NCBI RefSeq assembly: GCF_900114215.1
Contig: NZ_FOSG01000012.1
Location: 1 to 64,000, forward strand
Direction of reading: 5' to 3'
Length of the DNA: 64,000 bases
Origin: Streptomyces mangrovi
GTDB lineage: Bacteria; Actinomycetota; Actinomycetes; Streptomycetales; Streptomycetaceae
Positions 60,708-64,000 of this stretch are shown in pieces (positions within the stretch are counted from its first letter, which is position 1; every line of letters starts with the position of its first letter). A program made the translations under genes and the position numbers. The notes beneath the pieces were generated by a model. The model did no database searches. It saw only the letters and a program-made list of their open reading frames with translations, and was not told the origin of the DNA.

Positions 60708-60816
60708 ACAAGGTACATAGGTACGGGCTAGGTACGTTCCGGAGCCGCTTACTGCCAAAAAAGAAGCTAGGGCGATTCGGTTCTGGGTGTACCTAGCCCG
60801 TACCTATGTACCTTGT
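60708..60816. repeat. Perfect 28-bp inverted repeat with six (A/T)AGGTAC boxes: candidate replication origin
   Basis: Arms 60708-60735 and 60789-60816 are exact reverse complements, 53 bp apart. Each has three AAGGTAC/TAGGTAC boxes (left arm at 60710, 60718 and 60729). The spacer contains an AAAAAAG run. It lies 75 bp after the replication gene, where an iteron-type origin or a partition/regulator site would be expected. Confidence 0.75.
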
Positions 60817-60842
60817 CGGCCGCGCAAGTGCCGGACCCCCCG

Positions 60843-60967
60843 GTGGCCTCTCGTGGGATCTTGGCGGGTCGGGAGGGCTGAGGGCCGGGACGGTATCTCC
60901 GAGGGCCCGGGAGAGCAGGGCCGGGCCCGGACGCCCGGAGCCACCCCACGAGGCCACGGGAGATACC
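60843..60967. repeat. Nested imperfect inverted repeats
   Basis: GTGGCCTCTCGTGGG (60843-60857) pairs with CCCACGAGGCCAC (60945-60957) apart from a 2-nt bulge, and GGTATCTCC (60892-60900) with GGAGATACC (60959-60967). One strand could fold into a large structure, as in single-strand origins or transfer origins. No gene is seen from 60633 to 61261. Confidence 0.5.
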
Positions 60968-61090
60968 ACCGGAGGCCACGACGACACCAGCGCGCGGCGC
61001 GCGGCGTGGCTGGCAGGGCTCCGCGGCTGTCACGAGTCGTTTCAGAGCGAACACGGGAAGTGCGGCCGGCGGGGTTGACCGCCAACACAA

Positions 61091-61125
61091 CGAAGCCCCC
61101 TCAAGCAATGCCTGAGGGGGCTTCG
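61091..61125. terminator. Terminator in the candidate origin region
   Basis: A perfect 13-bp stem CGAAGCCCCCTCA (61091-61103) with TGAGGGGGCTTCG (61113-61125), 9-nt loop. Confidence 0.75.
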
Positions 61126-61261
61126 CCGCCGTCAACGACCCTTCCGACCGGTGGAGACAGTTCCAGTAAAAGCCACGGCGGCGGTGGCCGCAATGCTTTG
61201 CGGAAAACGCAACCCCCGAATGGTATTTTGTGCGGCCCTCCGCACGTGCTGGAATTTTTAC

Positions 61262-61462
61262 ATGGACGGAGCGAGCATCCGGGAGCTTCGACATTCCCGG
61301 GGCATGACGCAAGAGGAATTCGCCGCAGCGGTGGGAACCTCGCGGTTCATGGTGAACCGGTGGGAAGCCGGAGTTCACCGACCGAACCTCGAAAGTCTCA
61401 AGAAGATCGCGCAGGCGACCGGAAAGCCACTCGGTGAAATCGTGGAGGAGGTGAAGAAATGA
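61262..61462 (+). CDS. Small XRE helix-turn-helix protein
   Basis: A 66-aa Cro/CI-like protein: IRELRHSRGMTQEEFAAAVGTSRFMVNRWEAGVHRPNLESLKKIAQ. Preceded by an A+T-rich promoter area (61190-61260). Its stop overlaps the next gene (ATGA). Confidence 0.88.
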   Translation: MDGASIRELRHSRGMTQEEFAAAVGTSRFMVNRWEAGVHRPNLESLKKIAQATGKPLGEIVEEVKK

Positions 61463-61755
61463 GCGAGTACGTGATGGCAGAAAGCGGGTGGGTGTCGATC
61501 GACAGCGGAACAGCGGCCAGCGTCGACTGGTGGCAGATCGACAGCCAGGGCGTGACGCCGATGACCAAGGGACCGGAAGGCGCGTACGGCCAGACCCCCG
61601 CCGCCGCCACGGTGGTCCGAGCCAGCGGCATGGACGCGCTGCGGATCGCCACCATGCAGAAGCTGGTGAAGCTGGCCGGGCAGGCCACCACCACCCGGCA
61701 GCTCGACGCCATCGAGCAGGCGGCAGCCGTGGTCATGAGGGGGCCGCGTGGCTGA
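61459..61755 (+). CDS. Element-borne protein of unknown function
   Basis: A 98-aa acidic-to-neutral protein (MSEYVMAESGWVSIDSGTAASVDWWQ...) with a helical second half (MDALRIATMQKLVKLAGQATTTRQLDAIEQAAAVV). No family recognised. Start overlaps the XRE stop by 4 bp and its end overlaps the next gene by 8 bp, so it is part of a tight operon. Confidence 0.7.
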   Translation: MSEYVMAESGWVSIDSGTAASVDWWQIDSQGVTPMTKGPEGAYGQTPAAATVVRASGMDALRIATMQKLVKLAGQATTTRQLDAIEQAAAVVMRGPRG

Positions 61756-62278
61756 CGAGGTGGCGCAGGCGCAAGGACCGGTACAGGGTCGCGCGTGGGA
61801 AGTGGTACGCCTGATCGGTCAAGGGTTCGGCCGGAACGAGATCGCCCGAATGACCGGGGTGTCCACAGCGACCGTTTCCCGAATCGCTCAGCGCAACGGC
61901 CTGAGCTTTGACCGCACCCAGACCGAGAAGGCTCTCAAGGCCCGAATTGCCGACCTCAATCTGAGGCAGGCCGGGCTGGCCGAATCGCTGGCGGACCGGG
62001 TGGCCATCGCCATTGCTTACCTCGACGCTTCGGCCAATTACCGAGACTGGGCTTTCGCCTCCAAGGCGATTGGCGACCTGACTCAGGCTTACATCCGAAT
62101 GAAGCCGCAGCGCGACGAGGGTGCCGACCTCGAAGACACCAAGGACTTCCTTGTTGACCTCAAGAAGCAGCTCGGCGCGGTACGCGACGACTTCGAGCGA
62201 ATGCACGGCGTCCCGTTCGACAGCGACGAGGCCAAACGAATCATCAACCAGGAGGACAGCAGCAATGACGAATCGTGA
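61748..62278 (+). CDS. HTH protein, small-terminase-like architecture
   Basis: A 176-aa protein: an N-terminal helix-turn-helix (VRLIGQGFGRNEIARMTGVSTATVSRIAQRNGL, about 15-55) then a long helical region (60-160) ending in an acidic tail. HTH plus helical oligomerisation region recalls phage small terminase subunits, but it also fits a resolvase-like HTH regulator. GTG 61748 overlaps the previous gene. Confidence 0.7.
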   Translation: MADEVAQAQGPVQGRAWEVVRLIGQGFGRNEIARMTGVSTATVSRIAQRNGLSFDRTQTEKALKARIADLNLRQAGLAESLADRVAIAIAYLDASANYRDWAFASKAIGDLTQAYIRMKPQRDEGADLEDTKDFLVDLKKQLGAVRDDFERMHGVPFDSDEAKRIINQEDSSNDES

Positions 62279-62642
62279 ATTCAGCCAGGTCGTGCAGGGC
62301 CCGATGACGCCGGACGGCCCGAGCGTGGACGACCTGCGGGCACAAATGCACGGCGGACAGGTGGCCGGGCGGTTCTTCACCTCCGGCGACGCCGGGCGGG
62401 TGCACACGGCCACCGTCACCAACGGCCAGTCGGAGGACGGCGACGGCACCGTGACCGACGAGGAGATGGCCCGGTACCGGCGGGTCGCCACCCACCAGGG
62501 TCGGCGCGAGGCACCCGACGAGCGCAGCCACGTCCTGAGCCGCGACCCGCTCACCGGCCAGATGGTGCGCACCTACGCCGACGGCACCACCGAGGCCGTG
62601 GACGAGCAGGCCCGGCGCGCGGCCCGGCGCGGCGAGGACTGA
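62265..62642 (+). CDS. Element-borne acidic protein, function unknown
   Basis: A 125-aa hydrophilic protein (MTNREFSQVVQGPMTPDGPSVDDL...) rich in Asp, Arg and Thr, probably disordered. GGAGGA sits 10 bp upstream inside the preceding gene, with 14-bp overlap. No motif found. Confidence 0.65.
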   Translation: MTNREFSQVVQGPMTPDGPSVDDLRAQMHGGQVAGRFFTSGDAGRVHTATVTNGQSEDGDGTVTDEEMARYRRVATHQGRREAPDERSHVLSRDPLTGQMVRTYADGTTEAVDEQARRAARRGED

Positions 62643-62726
62643 CACAGACCGGCACCCGGCACGGGTGTGGTCGTACCCGTGCCGAGCCGCACCCGAGCGC
62701 AACGAGAGACACAGGAGAAGCAACCG

Positions 62727-63203
62727 ATGAACGCAGACCCGATGACCCGCGCCCGGCAGGCGATCGAGGCCGAGGAGGCCGCCCGGCTGGAAGCCAAGGC
62801 CGAAGAGATCGCCGCCGCCGACGAGCGCGCCCGGCAGGCCGCCGAGCGTGAAGCCCAGCGCGAGAAGCTCAAGGCGGATGCTGAGGCCGCCATGACGGCC
62901 GAGGGCATCACGCTGCCCGACCTGGCCCGGAAGTTCGACGCGGCGGTTGCCGCCCTGGCCGACCTGGCCCGAGCCGCCTGCAACCGCAACGAGGTGATCC
63001 GGCAGCACGCGGCTGGCCTGGAGGCCGCCCAGCTCCCCAACGCTCAGCGGACCCCCGCGCCGGAGCTGCTGGCCAGGGCGGTGGTCGTGGCCGCCAGCGA
63101 GGTCGGCACCGTCGACAACGGTCTGAACCGTCTGGCCAGCGACCTGCGTGCGCACTCCGGCCCGCTGGCCCGGCTGACGCCCGTCGAGCGCGCCGACCGC
63201 TGA
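62727..63203 (+). CDS. Element-borne coiled-coil protein, function unknown
   Basis: A 158-aa protein. Residues 5-60 are an Ala/Glu/Arg coil (RARQAIEAEEAARLEAKAEEIAAADER), the rest helical. CACAGGAG lies 10 bp before the ATG. Followed by a terminator. Confidence 0.68.
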   Translation: MNADPMTRARQAIEAEEAARLEAKAEEIAAADERARQAAEREAQREKLKADAEAAMTAEGITLPDLARKFDAAVAALADLARAACNRNEVIRQHAAGLEAAQLPNAQRTPAPELLARAVVVAASEVGTVDNGLNRLASDLRAHSGPLARLTPVERADR

Positions 63204-63224
63204 CGCGGCCCAAGACACAGAAGC

Positions 63225-63263
63225 GGCCACCCCGTCACGCCTGCAAGCCAAGGCGGGGTGGCC
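63225..63263 (+). terminator. Terminator before the membrane-protein gene
   Basis: GGCCACCCCG (63225-63234) pairs with CGGGGTGGCC (63254-63263); the inner GCCT/AGGC pair extends it. Confidence 0.7.
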
Positions 63264-63287
63264 ACCCACACAGACAAGGAAACCACG

Positions 63288-64000
63288 GTGAAGTTCCGCA
63301 CTGAAACCCGCATTCGACGGGTCGAGAAGGTCGTCGACGGCAAGGTGCACGAGGTCGATCAGAAGTACAAGGTCGAGGTGCCGGTGCCGCCGCGCGACCT
63401 TGACGCCACGGTCCTGCGAGCGGTCACGGTCGGCACCTGCCTGGTGGTGGCGGGGGCGGTGGCCTGGTCGACGGTCAGCATCGGCGATCTGCTGAGCCAG
63501 GCCGCCCCCACGTGGGTCAGCTACCTGGTTGCCGCCGTGTTCGACCTCGCGTGGATCGGCTGCCTGGCGGTGGAGTGGCTGGCCCGGTTCGACCAGCGCA
63601 GGGCCAGGCTGCCGAAGGTCGCCGGTTGGGTGGCGCTGGCGGTGTCGATGGCGGCCATCTTCACGCACGGCGCGCTGGCCGGGTCGATGTGGGTCGGCGT
63701 GTTCGGCGCGCTGGTGTCGGCCATCGCCAAGGGCATGTGGTTCGTGGTCATGCGGCACCAGACGTGCGAACTGGACGACGAGACGCGGCAGTGGGTCGAG
63801 GCCGAGCGCAGCGAGGTCAACGGCCAGCGCGCTCTGGCGGCCATCACCCGGCAGCTCAACCGGACCCGGGCCGCGACCGCCGACGAGCTGGCCGCCCTGG
63901 ACTCCGGCCGGATGCTGGTGTCCGCCCGGACGGACAGTGTCCGGACGCCGGACGGACGCCGGACGGACACCCCGGACACGGTGTCCGGACAGCCGGACAC
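63288..64000 (+). CDS. Four-helix membrane protein, SpdB-like, 3'-truncated by window edge
   Basis: The frame starts at GTG 63288 (AAGGAAACC upstream) and is open at the window end (237 codons seen). A charged N-terminus (1-45) precedes four transmembrane segments (about 46-66, 74-98, 108-126, 130-148), a charged region, then a TPD/DSVRTPD low-complexity tail. Membrane proteins of this shape are typical of actinomycete integrative and conjugative elements, where spread (Spd) proteins help intramycelial plasmid spread. The function is inferred. Confidence 0.7.
   Translation, partial: MKFRTETRIRRVEKVVDGKVHEVDQKYKVEVPVPPRDLDATVLRAVTVGTCLVVAGAVAWSTVSIGDLLSQAAPTWVSYLVAAVFDLAWIGCLAVEWLARFDQRRARLPKVAGWVALAVSMAAIFTHGALAGSMWVGVFGALVSAIAKGMWFVVMRHQTCELDDETRQWVEAERSEVNGQRALAAITRQLNRTRAATADELAALDSGRMLVSARTDSVRTPDGRRTDTPDTVSGQPD
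63919..64000 (+). repeat. GGAC/GTCCGGAC repeat cluster in the gene tail
   Basis: The palindromic core TGTCCGGAC occurs at 63938-63946 and 63982-63990, embedded among many CGGAC copies. It encodes the TPD-rich tail and might also be a protein-binding DNA locus. It continues past the window. Confidence 0.6.

Larger units (their letters stand above)
55804..64000. mobile_element. Integrative element inserted in dprA (left end; continues past window)
   Basis: From the dprA breakpoint to the window edge nothing belongs to the Streptomyces core. Contents: a TRADD-N-like membrane protein, two small leftward genes, a GntR-type and several helix-turn-helix regulators, a prim-pol/SF3 replication protein, a structured candidate origin, overlapping small genes and a four-helix spread-like protein. 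This fits an actinomycete integrative and conjugative element (AICE) with prim-pol replication, or a phage-satellite-like island. No integrase, excisionase or FtsK-like transfer gene is seen, so they must lie to the right. Confidence 0.8.

Noticed and set aside
60787..61437. Open frame through the candidate origin region
   Set aside because: It runs through inverted repeats and a terminator and overlaps the small XRE gene; composition is shadow-like.
1..64000. CRISPR arrays
   Set aside because: No series of repeats with regular unique spacers was seen. The repeats present are direct tandem duplications, tRNA copies or inverted pairs.

Overview
The window is chromosomal DNA from a high-G+C actinomycete, almost certainly Streptomyces or a close relative. 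Evidence: near-universal G/C third codon positions, frequent GTG and some TTG starts, and a gene order typical of the Streptomyces core (gltX, tRNA-Gln/Glu, ndgR-leuCD, hupS with a lysine-rich tail, rpmF-rnc-mutM, smc, a GlcP-type permease, ftsY, nsdA, amtB-glnK-glnD, ffh, rpsP-rimM-trmD-rplS, four consecutive signal peptidases, yraN-comM-dprA).

Layout. 0-7 kb: end of a conservon GTPase gene, a fumarylacetoacetate-hydrolase-family gene overlapping gltX, three tRNAs, the regulator ndgR divergent from leuCD. 7-15 kb: hupS, F420/phospholipid genes (cofC, plsC, gpsA), ddl, a DUF3515 lipoprotein, an Lrp ligand-domain protein, thiL, thiD. 15-31 kb: rpmB, a DAK2 protein, recG, rsmD, coaD, a coiled-coil protein with a perfect 123-bp tandem duplication, yceD-rpmF-rnc, mutM, a CAP-domain exoprotein, acylphosphatase, smc. 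31-46 kb: GlcP-type sugar permease, ftsY, a degenerate prim-pol-like gene convergent with it, nsdA, the GlnR/PII nitrogen cluster amtB-glnK-glnD, ffh, a methyltransferase, a short archaeal/eukaryotic-type prolyl-tRNA synthetase and a SprT-like protein. 46-55.8 kb: translation/secretion operons (rpsP, KH protein, rimM, trmD, rplS, four lepB-like signal peptidases), DUF2469, yraN, comM and the start of dprA.

From about 55.8 kb to the window end the chromosome is interrupted. The dprA frame leaves the family sequence in its Rossmann domain, right after the codons for M-G-V-P, at an imperfect palindrome that looks like an attachment half-site. The following 8.2 kb or more is an integrative element: a prim-pol/SF3-helicase replication protein, several small helix-turn-helix regulators, tiny overlapping genes, a four-helix membrane protein like the spread proteins of actinomycete integrative and conjugative elements, and a structured non-coding block with a perfect 28-bp inverted repeat carrying six (A/T)AGGTAC boxes (candidate origin). 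Integrase and transfer genes are not in the window, so the element continues past it.

The best candidate for something new is the first cargo gene at the left end (55965-56609). It encodes a 214-aa protein with a glycine-spaced, RHIM-like amyloid-type motif (V-S-G-S-I-Y-G-S-V-V-Q), then a helix and two transmembrane segments resembling the membrane domain associated with bacterial TRADD-N, then a charged coil. This looks like a cell-death/immunity component carried by the element. Regulatory signals recognised include two GlnR-type boxes before amtB, an inverted repeat over the hupS promoter, many strong terminators, and a recurrent pattern of -10 boxes 6-9 bp before start codons, predicting leaderless mRNAs.
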